Positions 26,709 to 35,606 of a stretch of DNA of 41,779 nt are shown one piece after another. The stretch spans positions 1-41,779 of the forward strand of contig CAZRNU010000013.1 in the NCBI GenBank assembly GCA_964601515.1, read 5' to 3'. The position numbers and the translations under genes were made by a program. This DNA is from PWND01 sp964601515. GTDB taxonomy: Bacteria > Bacteroidota > Bacteroidia > Bacteroidales > UBA7960. The stretch's first letter is position 1; every line of letters starts with the position of its first letter. The notes beneath the pieces are model-generated. The model was not told the origin of the DNA and did no database searches. It saw nothing but the letters and a program-made list of their open reading frames with translations.

Positions 26709-27959
26709 ATGATTCTTTTTATTAAGCTACTCAAAGAAAGTGTAATTTTTGCCTTTACCGCAATTGTTGCAAATAAGCTAAGAACTATATTAACCCTCTT
26801 AGGTATTACAATTGGTATATTTGCTATTATAACTGTGTTTTCTGTCGTAGATTCAATGGAAAGGCAAATTCGTTCCAGCATTGCGTCATTGGGGGATAAT
26901 ATTGTTTTTGTTCAGAAATGGCCGTGGGCGTTTGGAGGAGATTATCCATGGTGGACATATCTAAACAGACCTGTTCCTAAATTCCAAGAAGTAGATGAAA
27001 TAATGAGAAGAGCTACAACTGCTGAAGCAGCTGTTTTCTTTTCCTCTACGACAAGAACTATTGAATACCAAAATGCTAATATCGCAAATACAACTATTCT
27101 AGGAGTATCAAGTGATTATGAAAAGGTCAGATCTTTTAAACTTCAAAAAGGCCGTTTTATTTCTCCTGTAGAATTTGCAGGTGGCAGAAATGTGCTTGTT
27201 ATAGGAAATGACATTGCGGAAAACTTATTTCAAGGAACAGACCCAATTGGTCGATACATAAAGTTTTTTGGACGCAGGGCTGAAGTAATTGGTGTTTTTG
27301 AAAAAGAAGGAAATAATATGATGGGAGACTCTAACGACAAACTGTCCCTTGTCCCTGTAAGCTATCTTGCCTCTTTTGTTGATGTTAATAATGAAAGAAA
27401 CAATCCCTACATAATGGTTAAAGGAAAAAATGGAGTTTCCATTGATCAGCTGAAAAGCGAACTTACCGGTATAATGAGATCTATTAGGAAAATAAAACCT
27501 GCTGCAGATGATAACTTTGCCCTTAATGAAGTTAGCCTTCTAACAAGTGGATTTGACGGACTTTTTAAAATTCTAACCCTAGCCGGATGGATTATTGGCG
27601 GTTTCTCAATTTTGGTTGGTGGATTTGGAATAGCTAATATTATGTTCGTTTCTGTGAAAGAAAGAACTTCTATAATTGGCGTGCAAAAAGCTTTGGGTGC
27701 AAAGAAAATTTTTATTCTTATCCAATTTCTTGCTGAATCAGTTTTGCTAAGTATTATTGGTGGGGCATTAGGTCTTATAATTGTTTTTTTCATTACTTGG
27801 ATAATCTCTAGTGCATTCGACCTTAGTTTTGTTTTAACTTGGTCAAACATTTTACTTGGACTAAATGTTTCTGCTATTATAGGAATTGTTTCAGGATTTC
27901 TACCTGCATACTCTGCTGCTAATCTTGATCCCGTGGAGGCTATTAGGTCGACGAATTAA
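26709..27959 (+). CDS. MacB/FtsX-type ABC transporter permease
   Basis: A 416-residue membrane protein with the fold of MacB-type ABC permeases: a first membrane helix after KLRTILTLLGITIGIFAI (about 23-40), a large periplasmic domain of about 230 residues, then three helices of the FtsX domain (about 280-310, 335-365, 375-400). ILTLLGITIG and the closing segment AYSAANLDPVEAIRST are family signatures. Members move lipoproteins, peptides or drugs by mechanotransmission. There is no partner ATPase immediately beside it except mlaF, which belongs to a different family, so the partner is probably encoded elsewhere. Confidence 0.88.
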   Translation: MILFIKLLKESVIFAFTAIVANKLRTILTLLGITIGIFAIITVFSVVDSMERQIRSSIASLGDNIVFVQKWPWAFGGDYPWWTYLNRPVPKFQEVDEIMRRATTAEAAVFFSSTTRTIEYQNANIANTTILGVSSDYEKVRSFKLQKGRFISPVEFAGGRNVLVIGNDIAENLFQGTDPIGRYIKFFGRRAEVIGVFEKEGNNMMGDSNDKLSLVPVSYLASFVDVNNERNNPYIMVKGKNGVSIDQLKSELTGIMRSIRKIKPAADDNFALNEVSLLTSGFDGLFKILTLAGWIIGGFSILVGGFGIANIMFVSVKERTSIIGVQKALGAKKIFILIQFLAESVLLSIIGGALGLIIVFFITWIISSAFDLSFVLTWSNILLGLNVSAIIGIVSGFLPAYSAANLDPVEAIRSTN

Positions 27960-27967
27960 TGTGGAAT

Positions 27968-27995
27968 AGGTTTGGGGTTTGAGGTTGTGTTTTGG
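27968..27995. repeat. G/T-rich heptamer array after the permease stop
   Basis: Four 7-bp units in register: AGGTTTG, GGGTTTG, AGGTTGT, GTTTTGG, beginning 8 bp after the TAA at 27957-27959 (the preceding 7 bp, GTGGAAT, fit the register too). A TGTAGAGGCGATGAGG tract at 28005-28020 resembles half of the GAGACGC palindrome. Confidence 0.55.
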
Positions 27996-28080
27996 GAACG
28001 ATAATGTGTAGAGGCGATGAGGTGTTGATGAGATGATGCGATTTTTTTTGATTAAAAACTTTTTTAATATAAAATACGAT

Positions 28081-29598
28081 ATGAATAAGAAATTTTTAAT
28101 GGTAATACTTGATGGATGGGGCGAAGGAAGACATGACAACTCTGACATTATTTATAATGCAAATGTTCCTTTTACAAAAAGCTTATATAAAACTGCTGCT
28201 AATACTTCAATACTTACCTCAGGCGAAGATGTAGGTTTGCCCGAAGGTCAAATGGGAAATTCAGAAGTAGGACACCTTAATATTGGGGCCGGGAGAATAG
28301 TATATCAGGATTTGGTTAGAATTAGCCTGGCTATAAAAGACGGCTCCTTTTTTGAAAATCCTGTATTGAATAAAGCATTCAATTATGCCAAAGCTAATTC
28401 TAAAAAAGTGCATCTTTTCGGATTAGTCTCCAATGGAGGCGTTCACTCTGCCATGGATCACCTTTTCGGAATCTGCGATGCTGCAAAAAAACATGAATTC
28501 AACGACCTATTCATTCATGCATTTACAGATGGTAGAGACACCGACCCAAAGAGTGGGCTTGGCTTTATTAAAGAACTTGAAGAGCAGCTTAAAACTTCGA
28601 CAGGGAAAATTGCAACTGTTTGCGGAAGGTATTATGCGATGGACAGAGATAAGCGCTGGGAAAGAGTTAAAATAGCTTATGATATGCTTATCGAAGGTAA
28701 AGGTGAGTTTTTTGAATCAGCTGAAAAAGCTATTGAATCAAGCTATTCAGAAGGCATTACTGACGAGTTCATTAAGCCCAAAGTGATAACTAACTCAACA
28801 GGAAAACCATTGGCAACAGTTGAAGAAGATGATGTTGTAATATGCTTTAATTTCCGTACCGATCGCCTTAGGGAAATTTCAACTGTGCTTACACAGAAAG
28901 ATATGCCTGAATATGGTATGAAAACTTTGCCTTTGCATTATGTTACTATGGCCAGATATGATGAATCTTTTAAAAATGTGAATATCATTTATGAAAAAGA
29001 TGACCTTAAAAATACTCTTGGAGAAGTATTAGCCAACAATGGTAAGTCTCAACTTAGAATTGCCGAAACAGAAAAATACCCTCATGTTACTTTCTTTTTC
29101 AGCGGAGGTCGTGAAGATGTTTTCCCAATGGAAGAGAGAGTAATGGTTTCTTCACCAAAAGTTGCAACATACGATTTACAACCGGCTATGAGCGCTCCAG
29201 AGGTGAAAGATGCTGTTATTAATGAAATTAATAAAAACAAGCATGACTTTATTTGTCTGAATTTTGCTAATGCAGATATGGTAGGACATACCGGGATTTA
29301 TGAAGCTATTAAAGAAGCCGTAGAAACTGTTGATTCATGTTTGAAAGAGGTGGTAGAAGCCGCATTGACAAACAATTATTCAATCCTAATTACTGCCGAC
29401 CATGGCAATGCAGACAACGCAATAAATCCTGATGGTTCGCCAAACACTGCACATTCTACAAACCCTGTCCCTTGCTGGCTCATTGACAATGATTATAAAA
29501 AAATTAACCCCGGTAGATTATGCGATTTGGCACCAACAATTCTAAAAATCATGGGAATTGAAATTCCAAAAGAAATGACAGGAAATGTTTTAATATAA
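28081..29598 (+). CDS. gpmI: 2,3-bisphosphoglycerate-independent phosphoglycerate mutase
   Basis: A 505-residue cytoplasmic glycolytic enzyme interconverting 3- and 2-phosphoglycerate with two metal ions. The start is ATG 28081 (MNKKFLMVILDGWGEG), which puts the N-terminus at the usual place; the frame extends 16 codons further upstream without homology-like sequence. Asp11 (LDGWG) and Ser61 in GQMGNSEVGHLNIGAG are the metal ligand and phosphorylated nucleophile. FTDGRDTDPKSG, CGRYYAMDRD, NFRTDRLRE and TADHGNADN follow in family order. The length is standard. A palindromic repeat composite begins 8 bp after the stop. Confidence 0.95.
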   Translation: MNKKFLMVILDGWGEGRHDNSDIIYNANVPFTKSLYKTAANTSILTSGEDVGLPEGQMGNSEVGHLNIGAGRIVYQDLVRISLAIKDGSFFENPVLNKAFNYAKANSKKVHLFGLVSNGGVHSAMDHLFGICDAAKKHEFNDLFIHAFTDGRDTDPKSGLGFIKELEEQLKTSTGKIATVCGRYYAMDRDKRWERVKIAYDMLIEGKGEFFESAEKAIESSYSEGITDEFIKPKVITNSTGKPLATVEEDDVVICFNFRTDRLREISTVLTQKDMPEYGMKTLPLHYVTMARYDESFKNVNIIYEKDDLKNTLGEVLANNGKSQLRIAETEKYPHVTFFFSGGREDVFPMEERVMVSSPKVATYDLQPAMSAPEVKDAVINEINKNKHDFICLNFANADMVGHTGIYEAIKEAVETVDSCLKEVVEAALTNNYSILITADHGNADNAINPDGSPNTAHSTNPVPCWLIDNDYKKINPGRLCDLAPTILKIMGIEIPKEMTGNVLI

Positions 29599-29605
29599 AA
29601 AACAA

Positions 29606-29734
29606 TGTAGAGACGCCATGCTGGCGTCTCCCAACATACAGACAAAACATTGAAATTCAGAGACGCCATGCTGGCGTCTCCCAACATACAGACAAAACAT
29701 TGAAATTCAGAGACGCCAGCATGGCGTCTCTACA
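29606..29734. repeat. Composite palindromic element with 25-bp inverted ends and 50-bp periodicity
   Basis: Three 21-bp palindromes (GAGACGCCA-3 nt-TGGCGTCTC) at 29610-29630, 29660-29680 and 29710-29730, exactly 50 bp apart. The two 29-bp segments between them are identical. The third palindrome has the inverted core (GCA for TGC), so the outer 25 bp at 29606-29630 and 29710-29734 are perfect reverse complements. This resembles a REP/BIME-type or MITE-like mobile intergenic element. The rest of the 167-bp gap to the next gene is AT-rich. Confidence 0.9.
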
Positions 29735-29765
29735 AATAAAGGGACACAACGTTGTTATATAAATA

Positions 29766-30737
29766 ATGGTCAATAAAATATTTCAAATATCATCCCCCGC
29801 AGAATTCAAAAAAATTGCATTGGATGTTTTTAAATTTCAACATCAAAACAACCAAATTTACCAAACCTTTTGCAACAGCTTGAGAAAAAATCCCGAAGCA
29901 GTTTCTCAAATTGAAGAAATTCCATTCATGCCAATCAGTTTTTTTAAAAATCATAAAATAATTTCGGAAGGCAAAAATGAAGAAATTGTTTTTTCAAGTT
30001 CAGGTACAACCGGAGCTAATACATCAAAACATTATGTTGCAGATTTAGAAATCTATAAAAATAGCTTTTCAGAAGGATTCAATCATTTTTATGGGGAAAT
30101 TCATGATTATTGCATACTGGCACTACTTCCCTCCTACCTTGAAAGAGAGGGATCTTCTCTGGTATATATGGTAAAACAACTTATTGAAAGCAGCGAACAT
30201 CCCGACAGTGGTTTTTATCTTAATAACATTAAAGAATTATCAGAAAAACTTAATGAGCTGCAATCTGTTGGACAAAAGACTCTTTTGATAGGAGTAAGTT
30301 TTGCCCTGCTGGAAATGGCAAAATCTCATCCTGCAAAAATTCCTGATGTAATAATAATGGAAACAGGTGGGATGAAAGGCAGAGGAAAAGAGCTTATCAG
30401 AAAAGAACTGCATGACATCCTTTCTGAAGGATTTGGTGTTGAAAAAATCCATTCAGAATACGGCATGACAGAACTACTATCGCAAGCCTACAGCAAAGGA
30501 GAAGGATTGTTTGAATGCCCGCCTTGGATGAAAGTTTTTGCCCGCGATGTTTATGACCCTCTAAACATTTTACCTCCAATCACATCCGGCGCATTAAACA
30601 TTATAGACCTTGCAAATATTAATTCCTGCTCATATATAGCAACTGACGACTTGGGAAAAGTTTTTCAAAATGGATCTTTCGAGGTCACTGGTAGAATGGA
30701 TGCAAGCGATGTGAGGGGTTGTAATACTATGATATAA
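29766..30737 (+). CDS. LuxE/PaaK-like adenylate-forming acyl transferase
   Basis: A 323-residue protein of the acyl-protein synthetase (LuxE) branch of adenylate-forming enzymes. The ATP-binding loop SSSGTTG (77-83), EYGMTE (231-236) and TDDLGKV with Asp294, then VTGR (307-310), correspond to the adenylation motifs A3, A5, A7 and A8. The protein stops just after A8, so the C-terminal lid domain of full AMP-ligases is missing, as in LuxE-type proteins. It should activate a carboxylic acid as an acyl-adenylate; substrate and acceptor are unknown. There are no luciferase or reductase genes nearby, so light production is not implied. It is a single gene after the palindromic composite. Confidence 0.8.
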   Translation: MVNKIFQISSPAEFKKIALDVFKFQHQNNQIYQTFCNSLRKNPEAVSQIEEIPFMPISFFKNHKIISEGKNEEIVFSSSGTTGANTSKHYVADLEIYKNSFSEGFNHFYGEIHDYCILALLPSYLEREGSSLVYMVKQLIESSEHPDSGFYLNNIKELSEKLNELQSVGQKTLLIGVSFALLEMAKSHPAKIPDVIIMETGGMKGRGKELIRKELHDILSEGFGVEKIHSEYGMTELLSQAYSKGEGLFECPPWMKVFARDVYDPLNILPPITSGALNIIDLANINSCSYIATDDLGKVFQNGSFEVTGRMDASDVRGCNTMI

Positions 30738-30774
30738 TTTTTCATATTTACCTAATGCATAATCACATTTTTAC

Positions 30775-30782
30775 TAGCTTTA
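30775..30782 (+). promoter_or_regulatory. Weak candidate -7 element for the nuclease gene
   Basis: TAGCTTTA, one base off TAnnTTTG, 75 bp before the start codon. The remainder of the 120-bp gap shows nothing further. Confidence 0.25.
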
Positions 30783-30857
30783 CAGTTCGCAATTATTAAA
30801 ACAGAATCGCATATAAAGATTTTCAAACTTATATAATTACTTAAAAACAATACTTTT

Positions 30858-33800
30858 ATGAAAAAACACTTACGTTTGGCAATGATTGTAATTGCCTTAT
30901 TATTATCTTATTCTTCTGCCGCACAGGAATCTATAATCTACACAACAGGCTTTGAAGCCGGTGAAGGCTTTACGGCAGGAACTGTTTATAACAATGCCGT
31001 CATTAAATACGACGGCCCTGCCGGTCAACAATGGGGTACCTACTATGGAACAGCATCCACAACTGGCCCAATAGCCGGAGCAATGTCTATGCAAATGCGC
31101 TTCTACACAGCTGCTCCTGCAAACTTGGGTTATACTTTTATGAATTTTGATCTTGCAAATGTTACAAAAGTAACTTTCAAGGCTTTAAACACTTCAGGGA
31201 ATAATGTAAGAGTATCATATTCAACAGATGGAGGAACTTCTTATGTTGGAGAAACATTATTTAACCTTACAACTTCTGCAGTAGAATATACTTATAATAT
31301 TAGTCCAACAGGGGAGTTTGCTAATGTAAGGGTTAGATTTATGCTTTCTGTGCCTGCTACTCCGGTAAATGCAACTAGAATAACAATTGACGATATTGCA
31401 GTTTATGGCATTACAGGAGGCGGATCTCAGGTTGAAACACCTACATTTTCACCATCAGGAGGAACATATTACTCACCAATTAATGTTTCTATATCAACAG
31501 GAACTTCCGGAGCAACTGTTTATTACAGTACTGTAAGCAATACCGGACCTTGGACAACATACTCATCGCCAATTAATCTGTCTTCAAATACTACTCTATG
31601 GTCTTATGCTACAAAATCAGGAATGGACGACAGTAATGTAGCAACTGCAGTTTATAACTTTCCAATCGTTGTTGATGTAGCAAATATATCAGCTTTAAGG
31701 AGCGGGCTTACAGATGGCACTGTCTACAGACTGACAGGAGAGGCTATTCTAACTTACCAACAAACATTTAGAAATAAAAAATGGATACAAGACGCAAATG
31801 CCGGAATTGAAATTGATGACCCAAATCCACCCAAAATCACAACAACATACAATATTAATGATGGTATAACAGGTATTATAGGTACTCTTAATCGTAACAA
31901 TGGAATGCTTCAATTTCAACCTGTAACCGACCCCGGCGCTCCTTCATCTACAGGCAATACTCCTGTTGTTGTTTCACGAACTTTGAATACATTAGCCGAG
32001 TCAGACCAAGCCAGATTGGTTAAAATAAATGATGTTTATTTTGATTTGATGTATTCAGGTACTAATTATGCAACAGGAACAAATTATACCATCGACGACC
32101 CTTCAGGATTTGGGGTTTTTAGAACTGAGTTCTATGAAGCTGATTATATTGGCCTTCCTATACCAATGGATATACAAAATATTGTTGCTATTGTTAGAGA
32201 ATTTAACAGCGTATTCCAAATTACTGCCAGAGGATTAAGCGATTTCAACTCACTTAGCAACGATGCCTCGCTTTCAGCATTCAGCCTCAGCGGACAAAGT
32301 GTTTTAGCATTGCCGGGATTGGTAGTAAACAACCCGATTACTGACCCGGGAGCAACTTTATCAGTTTCAGACTTTACAGGGTTTCAGGGTGTTATTGCAA
32401 CTGCAACCCATCCTTCAGCTACTGTTGAAATAACAAGAAATGGCAGTATAGTTTTACCTGCAAATTATGCCACACAACCTTTTTATGATGGCGATATAGT
32501 TATAGCCACCGTAACAGCAGAAGATAGCTCAGTAGCTTATTATAAAGTTACACTTAATCAATCAGCTGAGGAAGATACTCTTTTTGCATATTGGAATTTT
32601 AATGATAATGTTCCTGCCACAGACACCAACTGGGGCTCTCCTATTTTAGCAACAACAGGCACAGGCCAAATTACATACACTTTCACTCAGGCATATTCAT
32701 ATGCAGGTACTACAATTAATGGTATTGATGGAGAAGTAAACGGTGGTAGTTTTTGCCCAAGAGGTGGTTTAGGTTTTGTGAATAATGGAGCATACTTAAA
32801 AATTGCTGTTCCTACATCAGGATATGAAAATATCAAAATCAGCTATCCTGCAAGAAGAACATCATTAGGTTTTACTCATCACGAAATTCTATATACTGTA
32901 AATGGAACTGATTGGATTGTTAAAGAAACTTTTGATATTACTGCTTTCGAAAATAACTGGAGAGATTATCAAATAATTACGATTGACTTTACAGGCATTG
33001 CAGCCGTAGATAACAATCCAAATTTTGCTGTTAGAATAATTCTTTCCGGAGCAACAGGGGAAACAGGGAATAATAGAATAGATAACATTAAGGTTGTTAG
33101 CTCCACTGTTGTTGCAGACAGTAATGCAAATCTATCTGCATTTACTATTGGAGGCTTAAATTCACTTAGCTTAAGCAATGTTGTTGTTAATAACCCGGTT
33201 AGTGACCCGGGTGCAGTTTTACCTGTAATTGATTTTACCGGATTTAACGGCATAATTGCAACAACAGCAAGCGCCGGAGCAACAAGAACGGTTACTATTA
33301 ACGGTAATCCTATTGCAGAAGGCAATTTACCAACTCAACCCATTAATCAAAATGACGTTATAGTAGTAACTGTGGTTGCTGAAAATACTATTACAACAAA
33401 ATACTATAAGGTAACTGCAATTCTTTCAACAGCAACCCCTGAAATTTTAACCTCAGGAACGCTTTACAATTTTAGAGATGTTTATACCGGCAACTATTCA
33501 AATCCACAGTTTTATTATGTTAGTGCATCAGGCCTAATTGCAAATCTAGAGATTACCGCACCACAGCATTTCTTAATTTCATTAAATTGCAACACCGGGT
33601 TTTCAAATTCCTTAAGTCTCACGCCGGATAATGGAGACATAACTTCAACAAGAGTATACGTAAAATGCAGTCCATCAACTACCGGTGATAAAACAGGAAA
33701 TATTGTGCATTCCTCAAGTGGTGCAACATCAAAAAATATTGCAGTTGCAGGAAAAGGAACTACAAGCCAAATTCCGGCAGGTTATTATTCCACTGCAACC

Positions 33801-35318
33801 GGCACTGAACAACAATTAATTGGCCAATTACACAACATTATTAGAGGCCATAGCCGAGTATCTTATGCATCTGTTTGGACTCATTTTCAAAACACAGATG
33901 AAAAATTTAACGGCAAAGTATGGGATAATTATTCTGATATTCAATGTTCTGAACCTCCTTATGAGTTTACTTTTGTCGTTGATCAAGACACCGGAGAATC
34001 TGCAACAATAGAAGGTTTGTATTATAATAGAGAGCACTCATGGCCTGCTAGCTGGTGGGGTGGAAGCGATACTGACACAATGTACACGGATTTGCATCAA
34101 CTATATCCTGCAGATAAATGGGTAAATGCAAGAAGAGACAACTGGCCATACGGAAAAGTTAACTCTCCAAGCTGGACATCTCAGAATGGAGGCAAACTTG
34201 GAAATAATACGTATGGATCAGGTTATTCAGGAACTGCTTTCGAGCCAACTGATGAGTATAAAGGAGATTTTGCAAGAACATATTTTTATATGGTTACAAG
34301 ATATAACACAAGAGTATCTTCTTGGGCTTCTAATCCTAATGTGGAAAATATTCTTGACGGCACCACATATCCGGCTTTTGAAACTTGGGCTTTGGATATG
34401 CTTATGGAATGGCACAATAACGACCCTGTTAGTCAGAAAGAAATAGAAAGAAACAATGCTATTTATGCAATTCAAGGAAACAGAAACCCATTCATAGATA
34501 ATCCTTCATTTGTGAATTCGATATGGGGAACACCTGAAGAACCAAACAATGTAGCTTCAATTGCAGACTTAAGACAGCAAGCCGCCGATGGAATTACGGT
34601 TTATAATTTAACCGGAGAGGTAATTCTAACCTTTCAACATTATAACAGAAATAAAAAATACATTCAAGACCCTGACGGTCAGGCCGCAATTGAAATTGAC
34701 GACCCAACAGGAATCATTACAACTACATATAATCTATATGATGGAATTACCGGAATAAAAGGAACTCTTTTGCCATATAATAATATGTTACAGTTTACTC
34801 CGGTTGAAAATCCATCGGCAGCAACATCTACTGGAAACACTGTTATTCCTCAGGTTAAAACAATAAACCAAATTACAGGTGACGATCAGGCAAAACTTCT
34901 TAAAATCAGAAACGTAACATTTACTGAAACAGGCAATTTTGCTAACGGAATAAGTTATAATTTAAGTGATGTTTCGGGTTCATTAGTGTTTAGAACAGGG
35001 TTCTTTAATCTTGATTATATAGGTCAACCAATACCCGAAACTGAGCAACACATTACCGGAATTATTACTCAATACCTTACTACATTGCAAATTTCTGCAA
35101 GGTCATTGGCAGATTTTGAAAATGCAACAAATAATCCGGGAGATGTAAATAACGATGGCTTTATTAATGTTCTTGATATAGTTTGGCTTATTTCTCATTT
35201 AAATGGCTCAACACCTATTGGATTCAATTTTGATAATGCAGATGTGAATAACGATGGATTAATTAATGTTGCAGATTTAACATATCTGATTAATATAATT
35301 TTAGAAGTTACAAAATAG
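30858..35318 (+). CDS. Secreted multidomain endonuclease I with flanking OB-fold-like modules and dockerin
   Basis: A 1486-residue exported protein. Signal peptide (1-22), a jelly-roll-like domain (25-190), a chitobiase-C-terminal-like segment (about 196-270, SPSGGTYYSPINVSIS), an OB-like DUF5689-type module (about 272-465), a cadherin-like beta-sandwich (467-565), a second jelly-roll (570-755), another beta-sandwich (757-855), and an Ig-like stretch (860-970). The endonuclease I domain (about 972-1224) has the His-Me signature NREHSWP with His1060, DLHQLYPAD and GNRNPFID (1207-1214). A second OB-like module (about 1230-1424) and a dockerin (about 1427-1483) with DVNNDGFINVLD and DVNNDGLINVAD follow. 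It should degrade extracellular DNA, with the OB modules as possible nucleic acid or carbohydrate binders. There is no T9SS domain. Confidence 0.85.
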   Translation: MKKHLRLAMIVIALLLSYSSAAQESIIYTTGFEAGEGFTAGTVYNNAVIKYDGPAGQQWGTYYGTASTTGPIAGAMSMQMRFYTAAPANLGYTFMNFDLANVTKVTFKALNTSGNNVRVSYSTDGGTSYVGETLFNLTTSAVEYTYNISPTGEFANVRVRFMLSVPATPVNATRITIDDIAVYGITGGGSQVETPTFSPSGGTYYSPINVSISTGTSGATVYYSTVSNTGPWTTYSSPINLSSNTTLWSYATKSGMDDSNVATAVYNFPIVVDVANISALRSGLTDGTVYRLTGEAILTYQQTFRNKKWIQDANAGIEIDDPNPPKITTTYNINDGITGIIGTLNRNNGMLQFQPVTDPGAPSSTGNTPVVVSRTLNTLAESDQARLVKINDVYFDLMYSGTNYATGTNYTIDDPSGFGVFRTEFYEADYIGLPIPMDIQNIVAIVREFNSVFQITARGLSDFNSLSNDASLSAFSLSGQSVLALPGLVVNNPITDPGATLSVSDFTGFQGVIATATHPSATVEITRNGSIVLPANYATQPFYDGDIVIATVTAEDSSVAYYKVTLNQSAEEDTLFAYWNFNDNVPATDTNWGSPILATTGTGQITYTFTQAYSYAGTTINGIDGEVNGGSFCPRGGLGFVNNGAYLKIAVPTSGYENIKISYPARRTSLGFTHHEILYTVNGTDWIVKETFDITAFENNWRDYQIITIDFTGIAAVDNNPNFAVRIILSGATGETGNNRIDNIKVVSSTVVADSNANLSAFTIGGLNSLSLSNVVVNNPVSDPGAVLPVIDFTGFNGIIATTASAGATRTVTINGNPIAEGNLPTQPINQNDVIVVTVVAENTITTKYYKVTAILSTATPEILTSGTLYNFRDVYTGNYSNPQFYYVSASGLIANLEITAPQHFLISLNCNTGFSNSLSLTPDNGDITSTRVYVKCSPSTTGDKTGNIVHSSSGATSKNIAVAGKGTTSQIPAGYYSTATGTEQQLIGQLHNIIRGHSRVSYASVWTHFQNTDEKFNGKVWDNYSDIQCSEPPYEFTFVVDQDTGESATIEGLYYNREHSWPASWWGGSDTDTMYTDLHQLYPADKWVNARRDNWPYGKVNSPSWTSQNGGKLGNNTYGSGYSGTAFEPTDEYKGDFARTYFYMVTRYNTRVSSWASNPNVENILDGTTYPAFETWALDMLMEWHNNDPVSQKEIERNNAIYAIQGNRNPFIDNPSFVNSIWGTPEEPNNVASIADLRQQAADGITVYNLTGEVILTFQHYNRNKKYIQDPDGQAAIEIDDPTGIITTTYNLYDGITGIKGTLLPYNNMLQFTPVENPSAATSTGNTVIPQVKTINQITGDDQAKLLKIRNVTFTETGNFANGISYNLSDVSGSLVFRTGFFNLDYIGQPIPETEQHITGIITQYLTTLQISARSLADFENATNNPGDVNNDGFINVLDIVWLISHLNGSTPIGFNFDNADVNNDGLINVADLTYLINIILEVTK

Positions 35319-35354
35319 CGCTTTTAAGCTACTATTTTAAATGAATGTTTATTT

Positions 35355-35393
35355 TAAGAGCGTGAAACAATAATAGTTTCACGCTCTTATTTT
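35355..35393 (+). terminator. Strong intrinsic terminator after the nuclease gene
   Basis: A perfect 14-bp stem (35355-35368 with 35376-35389, core GAGCGTGAAAC) and a 7-nt loop, followed by TTTT. It ends the nuclease transcript 37 bp after its stop and separates it from the next transcription unit. Confidence 0.88.
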
Positions 35394-35524
35394 GATTATT
35401 CGAGTATATTTATAACCGCCTTCTCTTATGATTTTTAATAAGTAAATACCCTAGATTAGTGCATTATTATAAACATTTTGTCAAAAAACTTGACATTAAC
35501 AAAAATTTTGAATTACTTTGTTGG

Positions 35525-35555
35525 TTCGAAATAATAAATTACTATTTTTACTTTG
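35525..35555 (+). promoter_or_regulatory. Candidate promoter for the small ORF and giant repeat protein
   Basis: TTACTTTG at 35548-35555 resembles TAnnTTTG, with TTCG (35525-35528) 19 bp upstream. A start near 35562 would give a leader of about 170 nt containing the 28-codon ORF. In the 412-bp gap 35319-35730, the terminator, this site and the small ORF are the only features I see. Confidence 0.4.
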
Positions 35556-35591
35556 TGCAAAATATATACATAATTAACAACTTTAAAGAAA

Positions 35592-35600
35592 AAAGGAGGA
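35592..35600 (+). promoter_or_regulatory. Near-perfect Shine-Dalgarno sequence
   Basis: AAAGGAGGA, 6 nt before ATG 35607. This is exceptional here: none of the other genes in the window has a comparable purine-rich site, in line with the phylum's weak use of Shine-Dalgarno pairing. Confidence 0.75.
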
Positions 35601-35606
35601 TTGCCT

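Noticed and set aside
29606..29734. Regularly spaced short palindromic repeats suggesting a CRISPR array
   Set aside because: Only three units, the two spacers are identical, the last repeat is inverted, and no cas genes are nearby.
29766..30737. LuxE-like gene as part of a bioluminescence operon
   Set aside because: No luxA, luxB, luxC or luxD relatives lie nearby, and such proteins are common in non-luminous Bacteroidota.
35339..35394. Hairpin after the nuclease gene as a small RNA or attachment site
   Set aside because: A perfect GC-containing stem with 7-nt loop and T-run right after a stop codon is best explained as an intrinsic terminator.
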